From Candidatus Omnitrophota bacterium (GTDB lineage: Bacteria > Omnitrophota > Gorgyraeia > 2-01-FULL-45-10): 64,000 nt of DNA. The stretch is taken from the NCBI GenBank assembly GCA_041650805.1, contig JBAZKM010000009.1:1-64000 (forward strand), given 5' to 3'. Of the stretch, positions 34,759 to 43,444 are shown in pieces. Position 1 is the first letter of the stretch, and each line of letters opens with the position of its first letter. The position numbers were made by a program, and so were the translations under genes. The notes under the pieces were generated by a model. That model made no database searches and was not told where the DNA came from. It worked only from the letters and a program-made list of their open reading frames with translations.

Positions 34759-36798
34759 TCAATGAACGGTTTTTACAATTGCCCTGCCCGTTAGGAGCTT
34801 GAAGAGGAAGCGCTCGAATTCGAAGGTGTTGCGGTACGGCACGTCCGTATAGAGGGAGGTGCTATTGAAGCTGTTCAGGAACGGGCGCATATCGCCATCC
34901 AGGTCCATGCAGCCCGACCTCTCCAGGATAGCGGATACGGCGCCGTAGTCGCTCTCCAGGAACTGTATGCGCGAAAAGAGACGCTCGCCCGAGGCGCCGT
35001 CGCCTGACCGGTAACTCAGGTATGATGCGCAGAAGAGGCACTCGATATAACCGTCCACCTCCCGGTCGATGACGGAGCCGATCTGAACCGCCTTCTCCCT
35101 GTCATCGGCGTTCACCTCGCTATAAGATACTATCTTATTTATCCAGTCCTTCATGTCCGGCGCATTCATGATCCATTTAAGGTCTTCGAGTTCGAGGCCC
35201 GGGAGGACGTAGTTAAGCAGGAACGGGCGTATGGCAAGCGCCCTGTCGAATAAGGCCTTTGCCGCCGGATAGTTTCGCTCTTTCAGTTTCGACATCGCGG
35301 CGCTGAATGTGCCGTCGAACCCGTCTGGGGCGGCACCTCCCTTTAACCGGTCATACGCGGGGAAGTTATTGGCCAGGCGGCCGCGCAGAAGGTCAAGCCG
35401 GATAGCGGCGATATTGGAGGCGACGAGGCCCGCTATTATGACCGCCGCGACGATCTCCCGCGCGATATTCCCCCTCACCGTCCTGCCGGGACCGGAAAAG
35501 AAGAGACGGTCGAACACCGACGCCGCAATGACGCAGAATGCCGGGGAGAGATATATGAAATAACGGGAGGCGACGGGCTCGCGAAGGTTGATATATATGA
35601 AGCTCATCAGGTACCATGGCACGAATATAAGAAGCCCTTTATGCTCTTTTACCGAATCCCTGAAAAATACGTAAAGCATCCCGATCGCCAGGGACAGATA
35701 GAAGAACCCCGGCGCAAGCGATACAAAATAGTAAGGACGGGACGGATCGTTCGAGAGGACGGCGCGGACCGGTCCCAGGAACGATGCGACCATGCCGGCG
35801 AACGGGAGGATGACATTATACGGCAGGAGGATATTACGTATATCTTTTGAGGATATCGAGAAATAGAAGATGATAAACAGCGCGGCGGCTATCGCGCAGG
35901 CCGTGTTCCGGCGGCCGGACTTCTTCTCCCACTGTAACCTCAGCGCCGGGCCGGTCAGGATCAATGCCGCCAGGCCCGCGGCGAAAAATAGCGCATATGA
36001 TAAGGCGCTCCTCCCTCCGGCCAGGTATATGTTCATCCTGTCGTCGCCTCCGTAGACGAGGGCGAATAGCGGATAGACGAGATACGTTATGAATAGAGGA
36101 GACCATAGGCGGAACTTTCGCGCCCGTTCCTCCCCGCCTCTTGAAGATACGGCTATATGAAACAACAGCAGGACCGGCAGCATCAATATGCTGGCCCTCG
36201 CGAATGAGGCGGCGAGATTCGCGGCTATCGTCATGGCATAATACGCGCGGCCGTCCCTCCTCCCGTCCATGATGGTGCCCGTCTTCAGATAAAGGCTCAA
36301 TACCAAAAGCATAAAAAAGACCGTGACGAGGTGCTGGAAGGCCATCGGCCATATATACGCGCCGAAGTGTATATAAAGGCCGAGGAATATGATCGCGGAG
36401 AATGTGCTCTTCCGCCACCCGAGCCCCATATTCCTGCATAATGAAAATAAGAGGAACGAGCCGAACGCATGGAATAGGAGCGAAACGGATACGAATCCGG
36501 AAGGCGACGGACCGAAGAGATTCAGGCAAAGGACGGTATATGCCTTCAGGACGGCCGGCCCGTACAGGGCGGGCGCCGGGTCGAGTATGAACTTGGCTAT
36601 ACCCAATGGCGACATATCCCGGATTGCCCGGAATACCGCCGGGATGAACCAGAGGAGGTCCTCCTCAAAGGAGATATTCGATACGGCCCCGGAGAGGAAC
36701 CTCAACCACAGGACGGCCGCAAAGACCGATAGGCCGATGTAGATGTAAAGGGATTGGTCCCCACGGGCAGTCTCATCATTATCCGGATATCGCTTCAC
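34759..36798 (-). CDS. Large polytopic membrane protein with C-terminal soluble repeat-like tail
   Basis: 679 residues. About eleven membrane segments fill residues 15-480. The first outer loop has SFEEDLLWFIPAVFRA, with an acidic pair as in GT-C enzymes. The last 190 residues are soluble and contain AMSKLKERNYPAAKALFDRALAIRP, which looks like one TPR unit. Start codon is GTG at 36798 with AGGAG ten bases upstream. It is last in its transcription unit, before the palindrome at 34671. A glycosyltransferase or glycan-export role is inferred from fold and neighbours only. Confidence 0.6.
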   Translation of the reverse strand: MKRYPDNDETARGDQSLYIYIGLSVFAAVLWLRFLSGAVSNISFEEDLLWFIPAVFRAIRDMSPLGIAKFILDPAPALYGPAVLKAYTVLCLNLFGPSPSGFVSVSLLFHAFGSFLLFSLCRNMGLGWRKSTFSAIIFLGLYIHFGAYIWPMAFQHLVTVFFMLLVLSLYLKTGTIMDGRRDGRAYYAMTIAANLAASFARASILMLPVLLLFHIAVSSRGGEERARKFRLWSPLFITYLVYPLFALVYGGDDRMNIYLAGGRSALSYALFFAAGLAALILTGPALRLQWEKKSGRRNTACAIAAALFIIFYFSISSKDIRNILLPYNVILPFAGMVASFLGPVRAVLSNDPSRPYYFVSLAPGFFYLSLAIGMLYVFFRDSVKEHKGLLIFVPWYLMSFIYINLREPVASRYFIYLSPAFCVIAASVFDRLFFSGPGRTVRGNIAREIVAAVIIAGLVASNIAAIRLDLLRGRLANNFPAYDRLKGGAAPDGFDGTFSAAMSKLKERNYPAAKALFDRALAIRPFLLNYVLPGLELEDLKWIMNAPDMKDWINKIVSYSEVNADDREKAVQIGSVIDREVDGYIECLFCASYLSYRSGDGASGERLFSRIQFLESDYGAVSAILERSGCMDLDGDMRPFLNSFNSTSLYTDVPYRNTFEFERFLFKLLTGRAIVKTVH

Positions 36799-36810
36799 GG
36801 TCTTTCGCTC

Positions 36811-38508
36811 CTATCGTTCACCCGGCCCAGGCATGATATACGCCTTTCCGAATTTCTCGATATCATAGATATGCGCCCCTTCTGCGGACAGCGCTTCAGT
36901 ATATGGAAGTATATAATTATCATACCTGATCTGCATATTGGTCCCTTTTCCTGTATCGGTGGCCAGCCGATGCGAAACGAATACGCGGTCTATCCTGTCC
37001 GGCCGCAATCCGTTATAATCGGAGCTGCCGAACCTGCCGAACGGCGGGATCTCCCAGATATCGTATACCCTGTCTAGCGGCACGCTCATGAATGCGCCTA
37101 TGAAGGCGCTCTCCAGGGCCATTATCCCTTTGGCGGGCCGGGCCAGCTCTTCGAGCGTCCTGAATGAGGCACCGATAGAATACGGCCTCGTCTCCATGAT
37201 ACGCACATCTCTGTGCCGTACATCTTCGGCCAGGTCACCGGTTATCTTTGACCAGTGGATAGGGCCGTTAGAAAAGAATATCAATAAGAGGGGCAGGATG
37301 AGGTGACCGTACCTCGTGGAGACGCCCCTGAAAAGATTTCCATACCACGACGCGCCAAGGATGAAGACCGGTATGACAGCGCCCATATAGTGCGCGCTGG
37401 GCGAGGATAGCGCGTGAGACAGGAGTAAAAGGATATTCCCGGCCAGGAAGAGCCGCATGCCGTCATCCCTAGAGGCGCGGACCGCGCCGTACAGGATGAG
37501 GCCCAGGAGAGGGACGGTCACCGCCCCGGCCGCGGAGTAAAATAACCACAGATGCCCGGACGGCTTCGAGTAATAGAAAGGGGGCAGCATCGTCAGGCTG
37601 GCTATGGTGCAGAATGCGCCTTTTATGTTCTCGGCCAGTTGGCGTGCCACGAATCCCGGATTTGCGAATACGGCCCCTAACATATCGGTGGCGCCTCCGA
37701 AAAGCTCGTGATTGGTAAAATAGAAGTCCTTGTTATGAAAACTTCCGTATCTATGAAATATATACTGGAAATTGCTGTCCTGTATAAAGGCGGCGTCGGC
37801 CAGGGACTTGCCGTTACCGGGGAACCAGGCGGCGCTCGAAAACCATATATTGTTCCATGGGTGCGGCGATTGCGCTACCTTGAACCATAGGAGCAGCAAT
37901 ATGGCAATGAAGAGAGGCCAGTCTGCCGGCCCGGGCCTGAGAGCGCGTATAAGGGAATTGAAGCCGGACCTTCTCAGGGCCCGAAGGATATCCCAGAAGA
38001 TGAAGATACCGACGAGTAAAAGATAGTTATACCGTATCATGTATGCGAAGAGGAGAAGAGCATATGAGAGGGCCATCCTCGATCTCTTCGTCGCATCACC
38101 CCTCGCCACTACCGCAAGGCATGCCGACGCGAGGGCCAGCTGCTGAGTATGCGGCTCGGCCATCTGGAAGAACGGCATCCACAGTACGAAGGCAAATGAA
38201 GCGCCGACGAGCCCGGCATATCGTTTGAATAAAGCGATGAATGATACTGCCGCTATCATGAACGTGACGCAGTATTCGACGATGACCTCTAACGGATATC
38301 CCATCCACCTGAAGAGGTTCAGATAAAGTATATAGAGAGGACTCCTGTCGACGACGATAAATTTGCCCGTCTCGGCGAAGATGCGCGCGAAGAGCCAGTA
38401 TCCCCAACTTTCGCCGCCCGGTTCCCAACGGGCGAATAGAGTAAACGCTATGCCCGAAAGCGCCAGTATGGCGGCGTAAATTATATGCCGGGTCATGCGC
38501 GTATCCAT
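36811..38508 (-). CDS. Polytopic membrane protein, possible GT-C glycosyltransferase
   Basis: 565 residues with about twelve membrane segments. After the first helix it shows ARWEPGGESWGYWLFARIFAETGKFIVVDRSPLYILYLNLF, where the ESWGYW and RSPLY elements occupy the place of the catalytic first loop in GT-C proteins. The second half has a soluble region rich in aromatic residues (IWEIPPFGRFGSSDYNGL). I do not recognise a named family. It overlaps neither neighbour: one base from the ABC transporter gene and 12 bases before the next membrane protein. Confidence 0.55.
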   Translation of the reverse strand: MDTRMTRHIIYAAILALSGIAFTLFARWEPGGESWGYWLFARIFAETGKFIVVDRSPLYILYLNLFRWMGYPLEVIVEYCVTFMIAAVSFIALFKRYAGLVGASFAFVLWMPFFQMAEPHTQQLALASACLAVVARGDATKRSRMALSYALLLFAYMIRYNYLLLVGIFIFWDILRALRRSGFNSLIRALRPGPADWPLFIAILLLLWFKVAQSPHPWNNIWFSSAAWFPGNGKSLADAAFIQDSNFQYIFHRYGSFHNKDFYFTNHELFGGATDMLGAVFANPGFVARQLAENIKGAFCTIASLTMLPPFYYSKPSGHLWLFYSAAGAVTVPLLGLILYGAVRASRDDGMRLFLAGNILLLLSHALSSPSAHYMGAVIPVFILGASWYGNLFRGVSTRYGHLILPLLLIFFSNGPIHWSKITGDLAEDVRHRDVRIMETRPYSIGASFRTLEELARPAKGIMALESAFIGAFMSVPLDRVYDIWEIPPFGRFGSSDYNGLRPDRIDRVFVSHRLATDTGKGTNMQIRYDNYILPYTEALSAEGAHIYDIEKFGKAYIMPGPGER

Positions 38509-38509
38509 A

Positions 38510-40282
38510 TTATACCGTCTCCAATAGCTGCAGTTTGACCATACGGTTGAAATAGCCGTTCGCCCTGACCAGGTCCGTGTAGGAACCCTCTTCGACTACA
38601 CGCCCCTTCTTAAGCACATATATGTAATCGGCATTCACGATCGTAGAGAGGCGATGCGCTATGACGGCTATCGTCGTCTCCCTGGAGATCGCCTCGATCG
38701 CCTCCTGTATGAGACGTTCCGAAGATGTGTCGAGGGCGCTCGTCGCCTCATCCAATATCAGCAGTTCCGGCCTCCGGAGGATGGCCCGGGCGAGCGCAAC
38801 GCGCTGGACCTGGCCGCCGGACAACCGGACGCCGCGGTCCCCCACTACGGTATTATAGCCGCCGGGCAGCTGCCGGATGAATTCATCGGCATTTGCCTGA
38901 CGGCAGGCATGCGCGATCTGGTCTTCGGTCGCAGATCCCGAGGCCCAGAGGAGATTATCCCTTATGGTCATATTGAAGAGGGCGCTCTCCTGCGGCACGT
39001 ATCCTATCCTCTGCCTGTATGTACGGATATCTATATCCGAAAGCGGCCTTCCGTCGAGAGCTACGCGTCCCGCGGAGGGTTCGTGAAACCCCATGATTAT
39101 ATCTATAAGCGTTGACTTGCCTGCCCCGGATTCTCCTACGAAGGCGATCATGCTCCCTTTAGGGATGCGGATATTTACATCCGTCAGGACCGGTTCCTCA
39201 TGGTTGGGATAAGCGAAGGAGAGGCCTTCTACGGTCAGCTCGCGCGAAAATCCCGTAAATGGCACTGCCCCGGATATCTGCACCAGCTCCCGGGCACGGC
39301 CTCTCAGCGCATTCACCTGTTCATAACTCGGGAAGAAGTTCTCTACGGAATTCTTCTCCGTGGCCAGACTTCCGATAGTCGAGGCGACCTGCAGCAGGGC
39401 AAAGAGCATCACCGTCACCTCCGATAAGGGCACGCCGAACCTGCGGGCGGCGATAAGGGCTATGACAAGGGCTACTATACCCAGCGGACGATAGAGGAGC
39501 GGTATCGATATGTTCAGGACCTGCGACCTCAGTGTCGCGCGCCTGTGCGCATCGAACGCCTCCCCTACCTTGCGGGCGTTCTTATCCTGGTTGCCGAACC
39601 CCAGGACCACCTTGGCTAAAGAGACGCTCTCCTGGACTGCCGACATGAGGGCGTTCGCAGTAGCGGTATTCGCTTTCCCGAACCTGTAGCTGAGCCTGCC
39701 GGCCATGATAAAAGGGAGCGAAAATAAGACCGCCGAGGCCAGGCTGATAACCGTGACAGGCCATGATATGCATAAAGGCACCGCCAGATAGAAAACCAGC
39801 TGCAATATATGCGAAAAGAACATGGCCATGGCGCCGAAGGCGTCCCCTACTACGGTTAGCTCCCTGCTGAACGTATTCAGCAGGACCCCCTGTGTGTTAG
39901 CGGTAAAAAAATGCCATCGCGCATTGAAAAAATCTTCGAACGCGCCGACCATCATATCCCGCACCACCGCATATTTCGTCTTCAGGATCGAGTGCATGGC
40001 GAAGACCTGAAAGAGGCCGCTCGCTATAACAAAGACCAGAAATACCACGAGCCAGTTGCCAAGCGTCCGAGGGTATCCCAGGAAAGTCAGTATGTACACG
40101 GCCTTGCCCGTAAGCGGACTTATCCCCTGGAGGTCCGGATGCATGAAGAGGTCCACTATCGGGCCTACGGCAAAGAGAGAGAGGGCGCTCGATATCCCCA
40201 CGGCCAGCAGGAGCAGCGTATTAGCGCCCAGAAGGACCGGGAATTTTTTGCATATCTCATGTATGAATTTAAATGCTCTCAT
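38510..40282 (-). CDS. MsbA-like ABC transporter, fused membrane and ATPase domains
   Basis: 590 residues. Six membrane helices in residues 15-320 (exporter type 1 domain), then an ATPase: Walker A GESGAGKST (about 387-395), Q-loop in GYVPQESALFN, signature LSGGQVQRVALARAI, Walker B LLILDEATSALD and the switch His in VIAHRLSTI. As a half-size transporter it should dimerise in the inner membrane and flip a lipid-linked glycan or lipid A-type substrate. Neighbours are membrane glycosyltransferases and a TIGR04372-like enzyme. Confidence 0.93.
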   Translation of the reverse strand: MRAFKFIHEICKKFPVLLGANTLLLLAVGISSALSLFAVGPIVDLFMHPDLQGISPLTGKAVYILTFLGYPRTLGNWLVVFLVFVIASGLFQVFAMHSILKTKYAVVRDMMVGAFEDFFNARWHFFTANTQGVLLNTFSRELTVVGDAFGAMAMFFSHILQLVFYLAVPLCISWPVTVISLASAVLFSLPFIMAGRLSYRFGKANTATANALMSAVQESVSLAKVVLGFGNQDKNARKVGEAFDAHRRATLRSQVLNISIPLLYRPLGIVALVIALIAARRFGVPLSEVTVMLFALLQVASTIGSLATEKNSVENFFPSYEQVNALRGRARELVQISGAVPFTGFSRELTVEGLSFAYPNHEEPVLTDVNIRIPKGSMIAFVGESGAGKSTLIDIIMGFHEPSAGRVALDGRPLSDIDIRTYRQRIGYVPQESALFNMTIRDNLLWASGSATEDQIAHACRQANADEFIRQLPGGYNTVVGDRGVRLSGGQVQRVALARAILRRPELLILDEATSALDTSSERLIQEAIEAISRETTIAVIAHRLSTIVNADYIYVLKKGRVVEEGSYTDLVRANGYFNRMVKLQLLETV

Positions 40283-40287
40283 ATAGA

Positions 40288-41529
40288 TTATTGGTCTAAC
40301 AGACCCCTGTTATCCCTTAGAAATTGCGCACCTACCCTTGCCAGAGAGACCCCGTTCGGCTGGTACGACCTGAAGACCTTCCAGAAACGCGCCTGCAGTT
40401 CGTCATCCTCCGGGGCGGGGGTCCATCTCTTATCGAGCCTGGCATCCATCTCCGTCGCAAGATCCGATATCTCGCCGGCTGTGTTGTCGATCACCTCTAT
40501 GCCGTTCTTTTCATAGTCGCTTGTATACAAAAAGGATGCGGCGCCGGATCCGAATATCTCCCTGAATGTCATAAGACGCTTCTCTTTACGCAGCCATAAT
40601 TTTTTGAATATATAAAGATCTGACGGGCTGGCTGTATGCATATAGCCTACGGGCAGAAAGTTGACATACGCTATGGGGGTCCTGAATATCCTGGGGACCT
40701 CAAGATAACCGGCGGTGGAGCCCAGGAAGAACCTGCATCGCGACGGAAGAAATATATCCATAAAATCGCTGCGATATCCGGAGGCATAATCTATTATGCG
40801 CCCGTTCCCGGTCTTTATGGGATCCTCCACAACGGCGCCCATCCTTACGGCATAATACCCCCCGGCCGCCAGGCGCTCCATGGCCGGAAGATATGTCTTT
40901 ATATCCGAATTCCTGTGGTCGTGGTATGTCCAGTAAGTGGTCGGATAGACGGTATCGAGATAAGCCGTATCCCTGGAATGGAAACAGACGAAGGCGCCGT
41001 CCCCGGGTATACCCATCCTGCGAAGCGCTGAATATCCTCTCGATTCCTCTTCCGCCGTGAACCGCAGATGCGGTTTCGTCTTATAGATGAGGGCATGACT
41101 GTCGTAGATCTTGTGGAGGGAGATATCGTGATGCCTCCATCCGGGTATCCACCTGTTCGCCTGATGCAGGTAATAGATAAGGGACGAGACCGGCAATAGC
41201 CGCTTCCACATCCGCGCAAGCTGACGGTTACATACAGATCTCTGGAAATAAAAGAGATCGACGGTACGAGGCCCTTTATGCCAGAGGCCGGCGTCCCTTT
41301 CGCAGAGATATATCTCTGTATTGGCGGCAAAGTGGCCTATGCGGGGACTGAACAAAAATCCGAAGCGTATGACCGCCCATGGCCGCACGATGCGCACGAC
41401 CAGGATGGCCGGTATGCATATCAGGAAGAGAGGAACGCACAAAACATACAATATCCTGTCACGTGTCTGACGGAATATGTGCCCTGCCCTCCCCCTGCGC
41501 AATCTGTCTATTATCTTCTTCATCGCCAT
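40288..41529 (-). CDS. TIGR04372-like glycosyltransferase
   Basis: About 413 residues. N-terminal basic segment then one hydrophobic stretch (VLCVPLFLICIPAILVVRIV), RFGFLFSPRIGHFAANTEIYLCER, FVCFHSRDTAYLDT, RNSDIKTYLPAMERLAAGGYYAVRMG and FLGSTAGYLEVPRIFRTPIAYVNFLP. This pattern fits the uncharacterised TIGR04372 glycosyltransferase family, distantly related to GT-B enzymes. Its ATG at 41529 overlaps the Sat stop by one base (TGATG). A TTG one codon earlier or an ATG at 41523 are alternatives. Likely adds a residue to a lipid-linked glycan. Confidence 0.68.
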   Translation of the reverse strand: MAMKKIIDRLRRGRAGHIFRQTRDRILYVLCVPLFLICIPAILVVRIVRPWAVIRFGFLFSPRIGHFAANTEIYLCERDAGLWHKGPRTVDLFYFQRSVCNRQLARMWKRLLPVSSLIYYLHQANRWIPGWRHHDISLHKIYDSHALIYKTKPHLRFTAEEESRGYSALRRMGIPGDGAFVCFHSRDTAYLDTVYPTTYWTYHDHRNSDIKTYLPAMERLAAGGYYAVRMGAVVEDPIKTGNGRIIDYASGYRSDFMDIFLPSRCRFFLGSTAGYLEVPRIFRTPIAYVNFLPVGYMHTASPSDLYIFKKLWLRKEKRLMTFREIFGSGAASFLYTSDYEKNGIEVIDNTAGEISDLATEMDARLDKRWTPAPEDDELQARFWKVFRSYQPNGVSLARVGAQFLRDNRGLLDQ

Positions 41530-42668
41530 CAATAGAATATCTTTGCGTTCTTCTCCAGCATCCCGACGAGGAGGTCCCGGACATCTTTGCCTATGACGGC
41601 GTCCAGCTCCTCGTGTCTCTTCTCCATGAGGTATCGCCTGACGTCGCGGCCGTTCAGATGCCTTATGTCGTCTCCCGTGTGCCGGCAGAAGACCTCGGTC
41701 GTCACCTTATTGCATACCTTGCAGAATACCGGTTCCGCTATAGGTAATACGCTTATATCCAGTCCCTTCAGCTCCTCGAATATCTTCTGGGAACCGTATT
41801 TGGGATAATATCTGCCGACCCCGGCATGGTCGCGCCCTATGATGACATGGGTGAAACCGTAATTCTGCAGCATCGTCGCCTGCAGGAACGCCTCTTTCGG
41901 GCCGGCGTAGATCGGCGGTATCATGAGGTTATTGAGAAATACACGCCCCTTCGGATAAGACCCCGATATCAGGTGCTCGTAGATATCGAATACGACGTCC
42001 GGCAGGAAGCTGCCTTCGACCTGGGCCCCGGTTATGACATTGATACCGAGCATATCGGTGACATCAAGCGCCAGGCCGTGAAGATGCTGATGGCCTATAT
42101 GGCATACGTTCCTGGTAGAGAAAGCGGTAAAGGCCTTCTTGCCCGTCGCTTTCAACCAGCCCCTGCACTCCCTGGGTGTGCGGAAGTGGCGGTGGGTGGC
42201 CATACCTGACCTGGACAGGAATATCTTCCCTCCTATACAGGTCCCCTCTTTTTTCATGGCGTGCCGTACGCCCGGATGGTCCCGGTCTGCGGTCCCGAAA
42301 ACATTCCTGCAGAACTTCTCGTTGTCTATCACGAAGACGCTCTCTACCTCCATCATGCCTATAACGACACCGTCCGGGCCGCACAAAGCGACCTTATCCC
42401 CTTCGGGAGGCGCCTCTACCCTGAGGAGCACAGGTATCGTCCATGCATGCCCTGACGGCAATGTGCTGGAGAGCGTGACGCTATTATATTCGATCTCTGT
42501 CATAAAGCCCTCGAGAGGGCTGTAACAACCGGCGGCCAGGTTCTGCATATTTATGATATCGTCCGGTGATATATATTTCTTGTCCCTTACCTTGTCCAGC
42601 CGCGCGGACAATTCCTTGTCATCGATGAGCCGGTCGACCAGTTTTCCGCCATATGCAGAGATGGGCAT
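41529..42668 (-). CDS. sat: ATP sulfurylase (sulfate adenylyltransferase)
   Basis: 379 residues, close to the homo-oligomeric bacterial/archaeal type. Forms APS from ATP and sulfate. Landmarks: AYGGKLVDR near the start, the HxxH motif in TRNVCHIGH (His190, His193), GRDHAGVG (278-285), and a zinc-type cluster Cys316, Cys319, Cys328, His330. The usual QTRN is STRN here (Ser184 in place of Gln). Start at ATG 42668 after GGAAGG. With the APS kinase gene 10 kb upstream it should supply PAPS. No APS reductase gene is present. Confidence 0.93.
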   Translation of the reverse strand: MPISAYGGKLVDRLIDDKELSARLDKVRDKKYISPDDIINMQNLAAGCYSPLEGFMTEIEYNSVTLSSTLPSGHAWTIPVLLRVEAPPEGDKVALCGPDGVVIGMMEVESVFVIDNEKFCRNVFGTADRDHPGVRHAMKKEGTCIGGKIFLSRSGMATHRHFRTPRECRGWLKATGKKAFTAFSTRNVCHIGHQHLHGLALDVTDMLGINVITGAQVEGSFLPDVVFDIYEHLISGSYPKGRVFLNNLMIPPIYAGPKEAFLQATMLQNYGFTHVIIGRDHAGVGRYYPKYGSQKIFEELKGLDISVLPIAEPVFCKVCNKVTTEVFCRHTGDDIRHLNGRDVRRYLMEKRHEELDAVIGKDVRDLLVGMLEKNAKIFY

Positions 42669-42682
42669 GATACAGACCTTCC

Positions 42683-43444
42683 TTACGTTGATCGGATAGC
42701 GTTCAGCAATGCTTCGATTATCTTCCCTTCGGTCAGGGCGGCGGAGTTGAAATCCGCTCCGTGGTAAACCCACTTATCCCGCAAAAAAGAGTCGCTCTTA
42801 TATAAGACGCTGGCCCCTTCCAGGCCATACCTCCCGCAGAAGGAGAAGAAGGCGGAACTCTCCATGTCGACGGACAGGCACCCTCTCTCCTTAAAATATT
42901 CGATCCTGCCCGGCGTCTCCCTGTAGATGGCATCCGTGGTCCAGACAGGGTCTTCGGACACGATACACCCCAGGTCCTCCATCGCCTTTTTAACCTCGCC
43001 GTACAGGGCGCTGTCAAGACCGACGCTCTCTTTACGCCCTATATAGTGCGCGCTGGTGCCCTCATCTATATAGGACAACCTGGGCATCGCCAGATCGGCA
43101 TCCGTACGGCGCAGGAAACCCGCCTTCCCGAAGAGGACAAAGCGCCTGGCGCCGCATGCCCTGAGGTTCTCCAGATCATACATGAGAGCCGGGGCGCCCG
43201 TGCCCGGAAGGATGTACCACCCTTTATCGGTGCCCTTCAAAGAGACCGGTGAGTAGTCCTCCCTGTACCATGGGCACTTTACGGCATCACGCCCGGCGGC
43301 AAACGGCGCAAAGATATCAGAATTATAATGGAACGTAAGCAATAAGCTCCCCGGGACACGGCCGGCGAAACGCGCGCCGGTCATTGCCTGGGGGGTCAAA
43401 AACCCGTCACTCTTCAATTCATACGGCGGAACGGCAGCATTCAT
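42683..43444 (-). CDS. Nucleoside phosphorylase family protein
   Basis: 253 residues of the purine/uridine phosphorylase (PNP_UDP_1) fold. GTGAPALMYDLENLRACGARRF (81-102) and GKAGFL form the phosphate/ribose site, and SVDMESSAFF near residue 203 is the ribose-binding Glu motif. Cleaves a nucleoside with phosphate, or hydrolyses it like MTA/SAH nucleosidase. Set among radical SAM genes that release 5'-deoxyadenosine, a salvage role is attractive but unproven. The start overlaps the aminotransferase-like gene by 26 bases. Confidence 0.82.
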   Translation of the reverse strand: MNAAVPPYELKSDGFLTPQAMTGARFAGRVPGSLLLTFHYNSDIFAPFAAGRDAVKCPWYREDYSPVSLKGTDKGWYILPGTGAPALMYDLENLRACGARRFVLFGKAGFLRRTDADLAMPRLSYIDEGTSAHYIGRKESVGLDSALYGEVKKAMEDLGCIVSEDPVWTTDAIYRETPGRIEYFKERGCLSVDMESSAFFSFCGRYGLEGASVLYKSDSFLRDKWVYHGADFNSAALTEGKIIEALLNAIRST

